Below, piece by piece: positions 21,231 to 30,015 of a DNA stretch of 64,000 bases. Position numbers and translations under genes: made by a program. Origin of the DNA: CAVONB01 sp963697205 (GTDB taxonomy: Bacteria > Pseudomonadota > Alphaproteobacteria > Rhizobiales > Hyphomicrobiaceae); contig CAVONB010000006.1 in NCBI GenBank assembly GCA_963697205.1, positions 310,001 to 374,000 of the forward strand, read 5' to 3'. Each line of letters begins with the position of its first letter. Position 1 is the first letter of the stretch. The notes beneath the pieces are model-generated. The model was not told the origin of the DNA, ran no database searches, and was given only the letters and a program-made list of their open reading frames with translations.

Positions 21231-22271
21231 TCAGCGTGCCGCTGCCGGTGCCGCTGCCGGTGCCTGGCTGGCCGTCGCCGGCCGTCCCGTCAGCGACTGC
21301 AGCGCATCGTTGACGCCATAGTACTGCAGAGCCGTGTAGGCCACGAACGCCGACAGGAACATTGCGCCGACCGGGCGTGAAATTCCGCCCCGGAAGATCA
21401 GGAACGACAGCATCATCACCGTCACCGCGATCATCGCCCACAGGTCGAACACGAGGATCTGCTGCGGGATCGGGATCGGCACGATCAGGCCGACGAGACC
21501 GATGATCATGAGCAGATTGTAGATGCCGGCGCCCATGATGTTGCCGACGGCGATCTCAGAATGGCCTTTCCGGGCGGCGACGACGGCAGTGGCAAGCTCG
21601 GGCAGCGAGGTGCCGACCGCCACGATCGTGAGCCCGATCACTTCCTCCTTCACGCCGAAGTATTGGGCCGCCGTAACCGCGGCCGCAACCAGCAGCCGCG
21701 CGCCCACGACCACCGCCGCCACGCCGCCGAGCACCGCGACAACGGCGAGCCAGGTCGATTTCGGCCCCTCCTCGAACTCCTCTTCGAGCTCTTCGGCGAG
21801 GTCGCCGGGATCGTCCATCGCGCCCTTCTTGCGCTCCGTGTGGAAGGCATAGAGCGTGAACACGACGAGCAGGGCGACCATCACGCCGGCCTGCCAGCGC
21901 TCGATCGTGCCGTAGAGCGCCAGCGCGGTGAACAGCAGCGCCGAGCCCAGCATCATCGAGGCATCGCGATAGATCACGCTCGGCTGGATCGCGATCGGGA
22001 AGATCACCGCCGACGTGCCCAGAATGAGCAGGATGTTGGCGATGTTGGAGCCCACGACGTTGCCGATCGAGATGCCCGGCAGGTTGTTGGCGGCGGCCTG
22101 CAGGCTGACGACGAGCTCTGGCGACGTCGTGCCCCAGGCTACGATCGTCATGCCGATGATCATCTTGGAGACGTTGAGCTTGCGGGCCAGTGAGACGGCG
22201 CCGCGCACGAGGTATTCGGCCCCGAACAATAGCAGCACGAAGCCGCCGGCGAATTGAAGAACGGTGGTCAT
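21231..22271 (-). CDS. Calcium/sodium antiporter (CaxA/YrbG family)
   Basis: Inner-membrane exchanger of 346 residues from the K+-dependent Na+/Ca2+ exchanger-like family. It has two inverted repeats of about five helices, each with the alpha motif: GTTSPELVVS in the first and GTSLPELATAV in the second, each followed by GN(V/I)(V/M)G. An acidic cytoplasmic loop (EELEEEFEEG) between the halves fits a regulatory region. The C-terminal tail is Ala/Pro-rich, encoded by short tandem 12-base repeats. The start at 22271 is preceded by GGAGAG. Confidence 0.92.
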   Translation of the reverse strand: MTTVLQFAGGFVLLLFGAEYLVRGAVSLARKLNVSKMIIGMTIVAWGTTSPELVVSLQAAANNLPGISIGNVVGSNIANILLILGTSAVIFPIAIQPSVIYRDASMMLGSALLFTALALYGTIERWQAGVMVALLVVFTLYAFHTERKKGAMDDPGDLAEELEEEFEEGPKSTWLAVVAVLGGVAAVVVGARLLVAAAVTAAQYFGVKEEVIGLTIVAVGTSLPELATAVVAARKGHSEIAVGNIMGAGIYNLLMIIGLVGLIVPIPIPQQILVFDLWAMIAVTVMMLSFLIFRGGISRPVGAMFLSAFVAYTALQYYGVNDALQSLTGRPATASQAPAAAPAAAR

Positions 22272-22589
22272 GGATCTCTCCAGGCGCGGAGGGAGCAATC
22301 CAGTCCGACATCACAGTCCTGCGGACTGTCAGCGGGGCCCGGCCTGGAGCTGGTGACTAAGGTCTGGTGCCGTGGCACCGGCGGCAAGGAGTGCGCCAAG
22401 GTTGGCTTCTGCGCAAGTGGATTTTGGCAACGCAGGTAGCCCCGATCGAAAGCGTCAGTCCGGGTACAGGTCGTCAATCGTCTGTAAATCCAGAACACCG
22501 ACAACGAGCCGGGCAAGGGCTCCCGTCTGGCGCGCTGGCAGGCGGTCGCGGGAGGGCGTGCGGCGCGGGGATCTGCCGTCACCCGCGCC
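22272..22589. other. Gap between two transporter genes
   Basis: No gene is supported in this 318-base stretch. A 7-bp perfect stem ACAGTCC/GGACTGT (22313-22319 with 22323-22329, loop TGC) lies about 42 bases upstream of the antiporter start and could be an operator or leader hairpin. Confidence 0.5.
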
Positions 22590-24398
22590 TTATCCCCCTA
22601 GCGGCCAGAAGGTGAGGATCAGCGCGGTCCCCGCAACGGTGACCAGGATCGATAGCGGCAGGCCGAGCCGCCAATAGTCGGAGAACTTGTAGCCGCCGGG
22701 CCCCATCACCAAGAGGTTGTTCTGGTGTCCGATCGGCGTCAGGAAATCGCACGCGCACCCCAGCGCCACCGCCATCAGGAATGGATCGGGATCGTAACCG
22801 AGCTGCTTGGCCACGACCGCTGCGACCGGCCCGAGCACGAGCACCGCCGCTGCGTGATGCAGGAATGGGGTCAGGATCATCGACACCACGATCATCAGCG
22901 CGATCGCCCCATACCCCGGTAGCCCCGTGCTCGCCGCCGCGATCCACTCGCCCATCACCTTGGTCGCGCCCGTGCCCTCCAGCCCGTGGCCGACCGGCAG
23001 CAGCGCCGCGAGCATCACGATCACCGGCCCATCGATGGCCTCGTAGGCCTCCTTGAGCGAGACCTGCCGCCACAGCACTACCAGCACCGCCGCGCCGAAG
23101 AAGCCCACGGCGACATTGACGGCGTGCGTGGCAATCAGCACCATCGCCACCGCCAGCACCGCCAGCGGAATGATACCCTGTCGCAGCGAGCCGAGCGTCA
23201 GGCCACGGTCGACCAGCGGCAGGCAGCCCAGAACCTTCAGCGTCGCCGAAAGCTCCTTCTGCCATCCCTGCAATGCCACGACATCGCCGACCTCGAAGCT
23301 GTGGCTCTGCAGCCGAGTATGCCGGTTGGCGCCCGCGCGGCTGACCGCGATCAGGTTCACGTCGTAGTGCTGGCGAAGTTGCATGGAGCGCGGCGAGCGC
23401 CCGAGCAGGATGGAGTTGGGACCAACGATCGCCTCCACCACGCCAAGCTCGTCACGCTCGTCGTCGTCCTTCTCCAGTTCTTCCGCGCCCACGAGCTCCA
23501 GCCGCCCCTGGTCTGTCAACGTTTTGATCGCGGCGGGATCAGCCTGGATCGAGACGATGTCGCCCGCAAACAGCGGCCAGTATCTATGCGGAATGTAATG
23601 GTGCCCCCCTTCGCGTGTCACCGCGCGCACCAGCACCTCGCTGTCGCCGAGATGCTCCAGGTCGCCGACCGATTTGCCCGCCAGCGGCGAATCCTCCGAG
23701 ATCCTGAGCTCGGTCGTGTAGCGCTCGATCTCGAACTTCTGGTCGGCCGACGGCGCGCCCTTGCGGTCTTTCGGCAGAAGCCGCCAGCCGATCGCCAGGA
23801 ACGCGACGCTGAGGATCGAAAGCGGCAAACCCACCCAGGCGAAGTCGAACAGGCTGAACGGCGCTTTTCCCAGCTGCTCGCGCACGCTGGAGATGAGCAG
23901 GTTCGGCGATGTTCCGATCAGCGTGATGGTGCCGCCGATCAGCGATCCGAACGCCAGCGGCATCAGGTAGATCGAGGGCGAGCGTTGAGACCGCCGCGCC
24001 ACCTGGATGGCGATCGGCATGAAGATGCCCAGCGTGCCGACGTTCTTCACGAACGCGGACAGGAAGGTGACGCAGGCCGTCAGGATGCCGATCTGCATCG
24101 TCGAAGACGTGACATCCTTCATCGCCTTGCGCATCACGTTGTCCAGGATTCCCGACGTCGAGATTGCCTTGGAGACAATCAGTACCGATGCGATGATGAC
24201 GATGACGGGATTGGAAAAGCCGTCGAAGGCTTTGTCGGCCGGCACCACGCCGATTAGCGTGGCGGCCAGAAGGATCATGACGGCGACGAGGTCGTAGCGC
24301 CAACGCTCCCACATGAACAAAACGAGCATGACCGCGATCAATCCGAACGAGGCCAGTTGCAGCCACGTGAGCCCGAGGATCGGAGATATGGCGGTCAT
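22590..24398 (-). CDS. SLC13-family permease with TrkA-C domains
   Basis: Inner-membrane anion symporter-like protein of 602 residues. Two membrane halves flank a soluble middle region (about residues 215-390) that reads as two RCK/TrkA-C domains (SPLAGKSVGDLEHLG; VVEAIVGPNSILLGRS), the usual layout of SLC13/DASS proteins with regulatory domains. The first half has the GTSPNLL signature, the second the matching GHQNNLLVMGPG. Likely substrates are sulfate or dicarboxylates by family. The start at 24398 (MTAISPI) is preferred to an ATG 33 bases upstream. Confidence 0.88.
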   Translation of the reverse strand: MTAISPILGLTWLQLASFGLIAVMLVLFMWERWRYDLVAVMILLAATLIGVVPADKAFDGFSNPVIVIIASVLIVSKAISTSGILDNVMRKAMKDVTSSTMQIGILTACVTFLSAFVKNVGTLGIFMPIAIQVARRSQRSPSIYLMPLAFGSLIGGTITLIGTSPNLLISSVREQLGKAPFSLFDFAWVGLPLSILSVAFLAIGWRLLPKDRKGAPSADQKFEIERYTTELRISEDSPLAGKSVGDLEHLGDSEVLVRAVTREGGHHYIPHRYWPLFAGDIVSIQADPAAIKTLTDQGRLELVGAEELEKDDDERDELGVVEAIVGPNSILLGRSPRSMQLRQHYDVNLIAVSRAGANRHTRLQSHSFEVGDVVALQGWQKELSATLKVLGCLPLVDRGLTLGSLRQGIIPLAVLAVAMVLIATHAVNVAVGFFGAAVLVVLWRQVSLKEAYEAIDGPVIVMLAALLPVGHGLEGTGATKVMGEWIAAASTGLPGYGAIALMIVVSMILTPFLHHAAAVLVLGPVAAVVAKQLGYDPDPFLMAVALGCACDFLTPIGHQNNLLVMGPGGYKFSDYWRLGLPLSILVTVAGTALILTFWPLGG

Positions 24399-24595
24399 GT
24401 CGGCTCCCGGGATGATGCGGCGGTCGCGCAAGGACGTTGGCGGTGCGGGCGTTTGGCGGTCATCGGTATTCGGTATGATGGAACGTTAGGGCAGGGCGGG
24501 CCACCACACACACGCAAGGCGCAAGTCATCGCCATGCGCCCGAAGCATGATGGCTGCGCCCCGGTCACGCTGGCAACTCGGACAGGACACTTGAA

Positions 24596-25192
24596 ATGCC
24601 GCGGATCACCTTTTGGTTCGATTTCGCTTCGACCTACGCTTATCTCAGCGCCATGCGCATCGATCGCCTGGCTGCGGACGCTGGCGTCGAGGTGGCGTGG
24701 CGGCCGTTTCTGCTCGGTCCCATCTTCAAAGCGCAAGGGTGGTCGACGTCGCCGTTCAATCTCTATCCCGCCAAGGGCCGCTATATGATTCGCGATATCA
24801 CGCGCATCGCCACAGCTCGCGGTCTCGTTTTCCACATCCCTGAGGCCTTTCCGGCGCGCTCCCTGCTGGCGGCGCGCGTCGCGCTCGCGCTCGAAGGACA
24901 GGGGGCTGGCGCGGCGTTCGCGAAGGCCGTCTTCGAGGCCGAGTTCGCACACGGCTCCGATATCTCCGATCGTGGCACATTACGCGCATGCCTGGATCGG
25001 ATAAACGCTTATTCCGACGACGTATTCGATCGTGCGGAGAGCAGCGAGACGAAGCAGCTCCTGGTCGCACGGACGGCCGAGGCGGAGGCTGCGGGAATCT
25101 TCGGTTCCCCGGCATTCGTCACCTCAGATGGCGAGCTGTTTTGGGGAGACGACCGTCTCGAGCAGGCGCTGGCGTGGGCGGTCAAAGGATGA
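24596..25192 (+). CDS. DsbA-family 2-hydroxychromene-2-carboxylate isomerase-like protein
   Basis: Kappa-class glutathione transferase-like protein of 198 residues. FWFDFASTYAYL at the N-terminus carries the conserved serine (Ser12) that replaces the thioredoxin cysteine. RPFLLGPIFK and the helical insert follow, then GIFGSPAFV with the cis-proline and FWGDDRLE near the end, all in the HCCA isomerase order. These enzymes use glutathione to isomerise naphthalene-degradation intermediates or related compounds. No catabolic genes are nearby, so the real substrate is unknown. Confidence 0.88.
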   Translation: MPRITFWFDFASTYAYLSAMRIDRLAADAGVEVAWRPFLLGPIFKAQGWSTSPFNLYPAKGRYMIRDITRIATARGLVFHIPEAFPARSLLAARVALALEGQGAGAAFAKAVFEAEFAHGSDISDRGTLRACLDRINAYSDDVFDRAESSETKQLLVARTAEAEAAGIFGSPAFVTSDGELFWGDDRLEQALAWAVKG

Positions 25193-25272
25193 TCTGTTCC
25201 ATTTTGCACCCTTCAAGGTTGCGCCAGTCCGATGTTATACAGAGGTTCGGCGTCAACCATGGGAGACATGCC

Positions 25273-25728
25273 GTGATCAACAAGACCCGCTGGGCGATCG
25301 GTGCGACTACAGCCCTCGCCATTGCAGCCTTGGCTTCGACCGCTATGGCTCAAACGACCACGGCCCCTGCGCCGGCAACGCCGGCACCTGCCGCCAAGGC
25401 GCCGGCGGTGAAGAAGGCCCCGGCCAAGAAGGCTGAAGCGCCGGCAAAGCAGGCCCCCGCGAAGACAGTGCCGGCCAAGACCGCCAAGCCCGCTACCAAG
25501 GCAACCTCCGGCGCGATTGTCTGCAAGGGCATGGCTGAGACCGCATGCGTGGCGCAGGCCGAGACCTGCTCGTGGGTCGTCCCGACCAAGGCGAACAAGG
25601 CAACCGGTAAGGTGCAGTCGGCCTACTGCAAGTCGAAGCCCAAGCCGAAGGCCGCCAAGGCTGCCAAGGCCGCAGCGCCCGCCAAGGCGGCGCCAGCTGA
25701 GCCGGCGCCCAAAGCTGCCAAGAAGTGA
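25273..25728 (+). CDS. Exported Ala/Lys/Pro-rich protein with conserved cysteines
   Basis: Unrecognised 151-residue protein. The reading frame has no suitable ATG; a GTG at 25273 preceded by GGGAGAC gives a textbook signal peptide ending at AMA (residues 24-26). The mature protein has three parts: an Ala/Pro/Lys repeat region (PAPA and KKAPAKKAEAPAK types), a short Cys-containing core (CKGMAETACVAQAETCSWV and a later YCK), and a second Ala/Lys/Pro tail ending AAKK. The strongly basic, histone-H1-like composition is unusual for an exported protein and suggests binding to an anionic polymer. A strong terminator follows. Confidence 0.65.
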   Translation: MINKTRWAIGATTALAIAALASTAMAQTTTAPAPATPAPAAKAPAVKKAPAKKAEAPAKQAPAKTVPAKTAKPATKATSGAIVCKGMAETACVAQAETCSWVVPTKANKATGKVQSAYCKSKPKPKAAKAAKAAAPAKAAPAEPAPKAAKK

Positions 25729-25760
25729 TCCGCAGGCGATAGGCCTGCAAGTCTGCTATC

Positions 25761-25800
25761 GCACGGTCGCGCAAACCATTGCGCGGCCGTGCGTGCTTTT
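25761..25800 (+). terminator. Intrinsic terminator after the Ala/Lys/Pro-rich gene
   Basis: GCACGGTCGCGCAA (25761-25774) pairs with TTGCGCGGCCGTGC (25779-25792), 14 pairs with one G-T wobble and a 4-base loop, followed by GTGCTTTT. It probably serves the + gene and may also act on the opposing gene that stops at 25890. Confidence 0.8.
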
Positions 25801-25889
25801 CAGGGATGGAAGGATCTGCCGGGAACAGCGCATCGCCTTGCGACGAGCGAAAGTGCGATCATCGCCTTACGAGGCCACGCGACGCACGC

Positions 25890-26804
25890 TCACGCGCGCC
25901 GGTCGAAGGCCTGCCGCCCACCGAACATGGCCCCACCCATCATGCTCCAGGGCGGCAACAGCCATGGCCACGCGTCCGCCGCGCGGTCTGCGCCAGGAGC
26001 GGGCGGCGGCGTGGCACGGATCACGTGCGCAGTGGCGTGACCACCGTCGGAGCGGTAGGCGGTTGCGAAGGCTTGTCCGGCCACGTCCATGGCGCCTTGG
26101 GCCGCGCGCGTGACGGTGGTGCCGAACTCGGCTGCCGGCCAGGCCATGTCACGCGGCAAGCCCATGCCGATCAGCGCGAACGCTATGGGCCACGCCGGCT
26201 GCGCACCACCCGGCATCATCGCGCGCCACATGTCGGCCGGCTGGAGGCGCGAGGCGCACGAGGTGAGCCAGGGCATCATCGCCGACATCATCGAAGGCAT
26301 CATGTGGGCCATCGCCGGCATCGCGGCCGGACCGATGCCCCAGCCCATCGCCTGAGGTGACCAGGCGGGCATCGCAATGGCCGGTGAAGGCATGCCCAAA
26401 GTTGCCATCGCCGGGGTCGCCGCCATGGCGCCGGACGGCGGCATCATCGCCGAGGTCCACGTGCGCCACATGTCGAACCAGGCGTTCTGCGCGCCGATGG
26501 TGAAATCAGCAGGCGACGACCGATGAACAGCCGTCGTCGGCGCGCGAGGCGAAAAGTCGGCCGACCGATCGGTCGCCAGATACCAGGGGGAGACCCAGGG
26601 CGTCGGCGCCGCGCGCGTGGCCGGACCAGCCGCAACGACGCTCGCTGGGGCCGTACCCGCTGCACCCGCGCCCGCCGGCGCCAGGGAGGTCTCGAAGACT
26701 CGCGTCATCAGGCTGAGGCTCTCGCACATGACGAGGCCCGCGCAGTGCATCGACGCCTGGGCGGCGGTGACGAACAAGCGACCGGTGAAGAACGGGTCGA
26801 CCAT
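25890..26804 (-). CDS. Methionine/proline-rich hypothetical protein
   Basis: Not recognised; 304 residues from the ATG at 26804 (MVDPFFTGR). The N-terminal 50 residues have an ordinary helix-forming look with a Cys pair (HCAGLVMCES). The rest is Ala/Pro/Met-rich, with a dense Met tract (PAMAHMMPSMMSAMMPW) and several Trp residues in MW pairs (FDMWRTW, DMWRAMM). No signal peptide or clear membrane segment. The composition could suggest metal (Cu) binding or polymer-granule association; neither is shown. Its codon use follows the same GC bias as its neighbours, which argues that it is a genuine gene. Confidence 0.55.
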   Translation of the reverse strand: MVDPFFTGRLFVTAAQASMHCAGLVMCESLSLMTRVFETSLAPAGAGAAGTAPASVVAAGPATRAAPTPWVSPWYLATDRSADFSPRAPTTAVHRSSPADFTIGAQNAWFDMWRTWTSAMMPPSGAMAATPAMATLGMPSPAIAMPAWSPQAMGWGIGPAAMPAMAHMMPSMMSAMMPWLTSCASRLQPADMWRAMMPGGAQPAWPIAFALIGMGLPRDMAWPAAEFGTTVTRAAQGAMDVAGQAFATAYRSDGGHATAHVIRATPPPAPGADRAADAWPWLLPPWSMMGGAMFGGRQAFDRRA

Positions 26805-26995
26805 GATGCCAGGAACCTCGCTGCAACGGGGAGGGGGCCGGAGGCGGCCACACGCAAGCACCACACCGCCATCCCGCGCACTCTAATGCGCCTGCTGCGG
26901 CGCAGCAAGGTATTTTGCGCTGCAAAAGTGGGCGCCGGGTTAACCGTCCCGCAGGTATCCAGGCCGGTCACGCGCAAGGCCCGGTCGCCGACCCG

Positions 26996-28021
26996 TCAGC
27001 GCCGCGATCCCGAATCCGGGCCCGAACCTGGTCCTGAGGATGGCGGCGAACCGGAGGGTGAGCCAGATGACGAACCCGATGGCGAGCCTGGGGTCGTGCT
27101 TGGGGCCGAAGCTGGAGCTGGAAACGGTCTTGGTCCGGCCGATCCGGCGCTGCCCGTCCCGCCGCTCGTCCCGCTCGTGCCAGTGCCCGGCCCGCTCTGT
27201 GGCGCCGGCCCGATGCGCGGCACGCTCGGCGTGCCAGCGGCCGAGCCGGCAGACGTGTCCTGGCCCCGACCCGGTGGGGTGCTGCTGGCCGGCGATGCCG
27301 GCTGTCGCGTCTCCGTGCCGGGTTTCTGAAGGGCCGCCACCAACGATGTCCCCGACGCCGACCCGGCCGGCGATGCTGGCGCCGGTACTGGGGAAAGCGC
27401 TGGGGAGGGCGAGGGCCCCACGGGCTTTAGCGACCCGGCGGTCCCAGTGTTCGAGCCAGCGGTCTTGCCCGCGGCCGAACCACCCGCCGCTCCCGCACGC
27501 GGCCCGGCAGGCGCTTCATTGGCCGGCAGGCCCGCGCCTGCCGAGGCGCTGGATGCCCTGTTGCTCGCCGGCGGCGGCGGCAGCAGCACGTCGTCGCGCA
27601 GCCTGGGATCGCCTGCCACCCGGCCCGAGAACAGCCAATACGTGAAGCCACCCATGAGCCCGGCCGTCAGATAGGCTGCCATTGCGAAGTAGCTCTGCGC
27701 CGTGAATTCCTCGCCCGCCCACAGCGCCAGAAAGCCGCCAGCCGCGATCAGCATGCCGACGATGATGTGGTAGAAGAGCCCGCGCAACACCTGCCATTCG
27801 CCGATGGCCACCGCGACCAGCGCGAACGGCGCCGCGAAAATGGCCGTCTGCGTCGCCGCCGCCAGCGTCAGCAGCCCGCCCTCGACGAGGCGCGGCGCGC
27901 GCTCCGCTTCCGGTAGCGCCAGCAACTCCTGCGGCGGCATGACGAAGGCCACGGTCGCCAGTCCGGCGACGAGGCAGGCGAGCGCGAAACCGAACAGGAT
28001 TCTCAGCAGTGTGGTGATCAT
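26996..28021 (-). CDS. Four-helix membrane protein with long disordered Pro/Ser/Gly tail
   Basis: Unrecognised 341-residue protein. The first 145 residues hold about four transmembrane helices, the last ending in GGFTYWLFSGR. The remaining 190 residues are almost only Pro, Ser, Gly, Ala and Thr, with SPSGS-type repeats at the very end, and should be disordered in the cytoplasm or periplasm. The neighbour 28198-28626 has the same membrane part (GGAVYWLIAGR) without the tail, so the two are tandem paralogues. Start at 28021 (MITTLL); upstream ATG is less likely. Function unknown. Confidence 0.65.
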   Translation of the reverse strand: MITTLLRILFGFALACLVAGLATVAFVMPPQELLALPEAERAPRLVEGGLLTLAAATQTAIFAAPFALVAVAIGEWQVLRGLFYHIIVGMLIAAGGFLALWAGEEFTAQSYFAMAAYLTAGLMGGFTYWLFSGRVAGDPRLRDDVLLPPPPASNRASSASAGAGLPANEAPAGPRAGAAGGSAAGKTAGSNTGTAGSLKPVGPSPSPALSPVPAPASPAGSASGTSLVAALQKPGTETRQPASPASSTPPGRGQDTSAGSAAGTPSVPRIGPAPQSGPGTGTSGTSGGTGSAGSAGPRPFPAPASAPSTTPGSPSGSSSGSPSGSPPSSGPGSGPDSGSRR

Positions 28022-28197
28022 GACGCTCCACGCGATGGGACCCAGGCGTCGGATCTCCACACCAGCCTCGCCGCAACGAAGCCGTGGACGCGCCTCAGGC
28101 GAAGTACAAGCTCCCCCGCAGAGTAGGCCACCAGCCTATCAGAGGCGAGAAGAAGCCGAAACCCGCGTAAACGGCGCCTGCGTCGTGACCGATCGCC

Positions 28198-28626
28198 TCA
28201 AGCCCGCCGGCCGGCAATCAGCCAGTAGACCGCGCCGCCCGCGAATCCCGCCGTTGCGAAGATCTCCCACACCAACAGGGCCGGCATGCCGGTCGCGCCG
28301 GTTTCCGTCAGCCGCGCGATGAGCGGGATCGCGGCCAGCGCCGCCCCTCCGCCGAGGATATAGTAAAGCGGCGCCCGGATGCGCGCGATCTCGCCCACCG
28401 CGACCAGCAGCAATGCCGGCACGATCGTCGTGGCCGAGGCCAGCCGGAAGCCGCCGCGCACCACCACCAGCGCACTGTCGAGATCGCCGACGAGCGGGCC
28501 CTGGCCGCGCCACACCTGCGTCAACTGCTCCAGCCCGATCGAGAGCAGCACTGTCACCGTCACAGCTGCCGCCACCATGACGGCGAACGTGACCACGATG
28601 ACCCGCCACAGTCCCCTGAGCACCAT
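28198..28626 (-). CDS. Small four-helix membrane protein
   Basis: Unrecognised 142-residue inner-membrane protein with four hydrophobic segments, ending GGAVYWLIAGRRA. It shares this terminal motif and spacing of helices with the N-terminal half of the next gene on the strand. The start ATG (28626) lies 3 bases after the rlmN stop, so it is almost certainly cotranslated with rlmN. Conservation beside rlmN could suggest an envelope role, but nothing in the sequence gives a function. Confidence 0.7.
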   Translation of the reverse strand: MVLRGLWRVIVVTFAVMVAAAVTVTVLLSIGLEQLTQVWRGQGPLVGDLDSALVVVRGGFRLASATTIVPALLLVAVGEIARIRAPLYYILGGGAALAAIPLIARLTETGATGMPALLVWEIFATAGFAGGAVYWLIAGRRA

Positions 28627-28629
28627 TGC

Positions 28630-29886
28630 CTAGGCTCCCGCCGCCTCGTCGCCCGCCTCGTCGCTGGGCGGCTCGCCCATGCCCGTCGCGCCGCGCTCGC
28701 GCGCCCTCAGCTTCACGCTCTCGGACTTGAGCTGCCCGCACGCCGCCAGGATGTCGCGGCCCCGTGGCGTCCGGACCGGGCTTGCATAGCCCGCGCGGTT
28801 CACCACCTCCGCGAACGCCTCGATCTGCTCCCACTCGGAGCACTCGTAGCGCGAGCCGGGCCACGGGTTGAACGGGATCAGGTTGATCTTGGCGGGAATA
28901 CCGCTCAGCAGTCGCACCAGCGCCTTGGCCTCGGCCAGGCTGTCGTTGACGCCCTTCAGCATCACGTACTCGAACGTGATCCGTCGCGCATTCGACAGCC
29001 CTGGATAGTTCCGGCAGGCATCCAGCAGCGCCGCGATCGGATAGCGCTTGTTGATCGGCACCAGCTCGTCGCGCAGCTCGTCCGTCGTCGCATGCAGCGA
29101 GATCGCGAGCATCGTCCCGCTCTCCTCGCCCCAGCGCCCGATCTCCGGCACCACGCCCGACGTCGACAGCGTGATCCGCCGCTTTGACACTGACAGCCCC
29201 TCGCCGTCGGCGGCGACCTCCATCGCGGTCTTCACGTTGTCGAAATTATAGAGCGGCTCACCCATGCCCATCAGCACGATGTTGGTGATCTTCCGTTCGG
29301 TCACCGGCAACAGCCGCCCGTCGCCGGGCGGCGTCGCGCCCGGCCAGTCGCCGATCCGGTCGCGCGCCAGCAGGATCTGGCCGACGATCTCTTCGGCCTC
29401 CAGATTGCGCACCAGCCGCTGCGTGCCCGTGTGGCAGAACGTGCAGGTCAGCGTGCATCCGACCTGGGACGAGATGCACAGCGTGCCCCGGTCGCTTTCG
29501 GGAATGTAGACGGTCTCGATCTCCGGCGCGTGCGCCTCGTGCCCGCGTCGCGGCAGCCGGAGCAGCCACTTGCGCGTACCGTCGACGGAGACCTGCTCCG
29601 ACACGATCTCGGGCCGCGCCAGCGAATAACTGGCCGACAGCGTCTCCCGCAGCGCCTTCGAGACGTCGCTCATGGCCTCGAAGTCGGTCACGCCGCGCAC
29701 GTAGATCCAGCTCCACAGCTGCGCGACGCGCATACGGATCTGCTTCGCCGGCACGCCGAGGCCGGACAGCGCCTCCGCCAGCGCCTCCCGGCTCATGCCG
29801 GCAAGGCTCGGCTTCGCTGCCGGCTCTGGCGCAGCCTCCCGGTGCGGTGTCGTGTCCAAAAGGACGACCATCTCGTGTCTTTCCAT
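28630..29886 (-). CDS. rlmN: Dual-specificity RNA methyltransferase RlmN
   Basis: Radical SAM enzyme that methylates C2 of A2503 in 23S rRNA and A37 in some tRNAs. In 418 residues it has the 4Fe-4S motif GCTLTCTFC with cysteines at 144, 148 and 151, the GEPLYN motif after it, and the C-terminal AACGQL carrying the cysteine that forms the methyl-transfer intermediate. A second ATG at 29871 has a better upstream GGAAAG than the first, so the true start may be there, 5 residues shorter. Length and motifs are normal. Confidence 0.95.
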   Translation of the reverse strand: MERHEMVVLLDTTPHREAAPEPAAKPSLAGMSREALAEALSGLGVPAKQIRMRVAQLWSWIYVRGVTDFEAMSDVSKALRETLSASYSLARPEIVSEQVSVDGTRKWLLRLPRRGHEAHAPEIETVYIPESDRGTLCISSQVGCTLTCTFCHTGTQRLVRNLEAEEIVGQILLARDRIGDWPGATPPGDGRLLPVTERKITNIVLMGMGEPLYNFDNVKTAMEVAADGEGLSVSKRRITLSTSGVVPEIGRWGEESGTMLAISLHATTDELRDELVPINKRYPIAALLDACRNYPGLSNARRITFEYVMLKGVNDSLAEAKALVRLLSGIPAKINLIPFNPWPGSRYECSEWEQIEAFAEVVNRAGYASPVRTPRGRDILAACGQLKSESVKLRARERGATGMGEPPSDEAGDEAAGA

Positions 29887-30015
29887 TGAGCAACCGGTGG
29901 CAGGCGCGCCGCCAGCGTTGCGGACGGCCCTTGCTCCCGCGCCGCTATGTAGCGCCCTTCCTCGTCCATCGAAAGCCCGTCACGCAGATTGGGCGGCCGC
30001 GGACACGTAGCCGCC

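Noticed and set aside
21231..21267. Tandem 12-base repeats encoding Ala/Pro at the end of the antiporter
   Set aside because: They are in frame and only lengthen a variable tail; no evidence of a repeat element.
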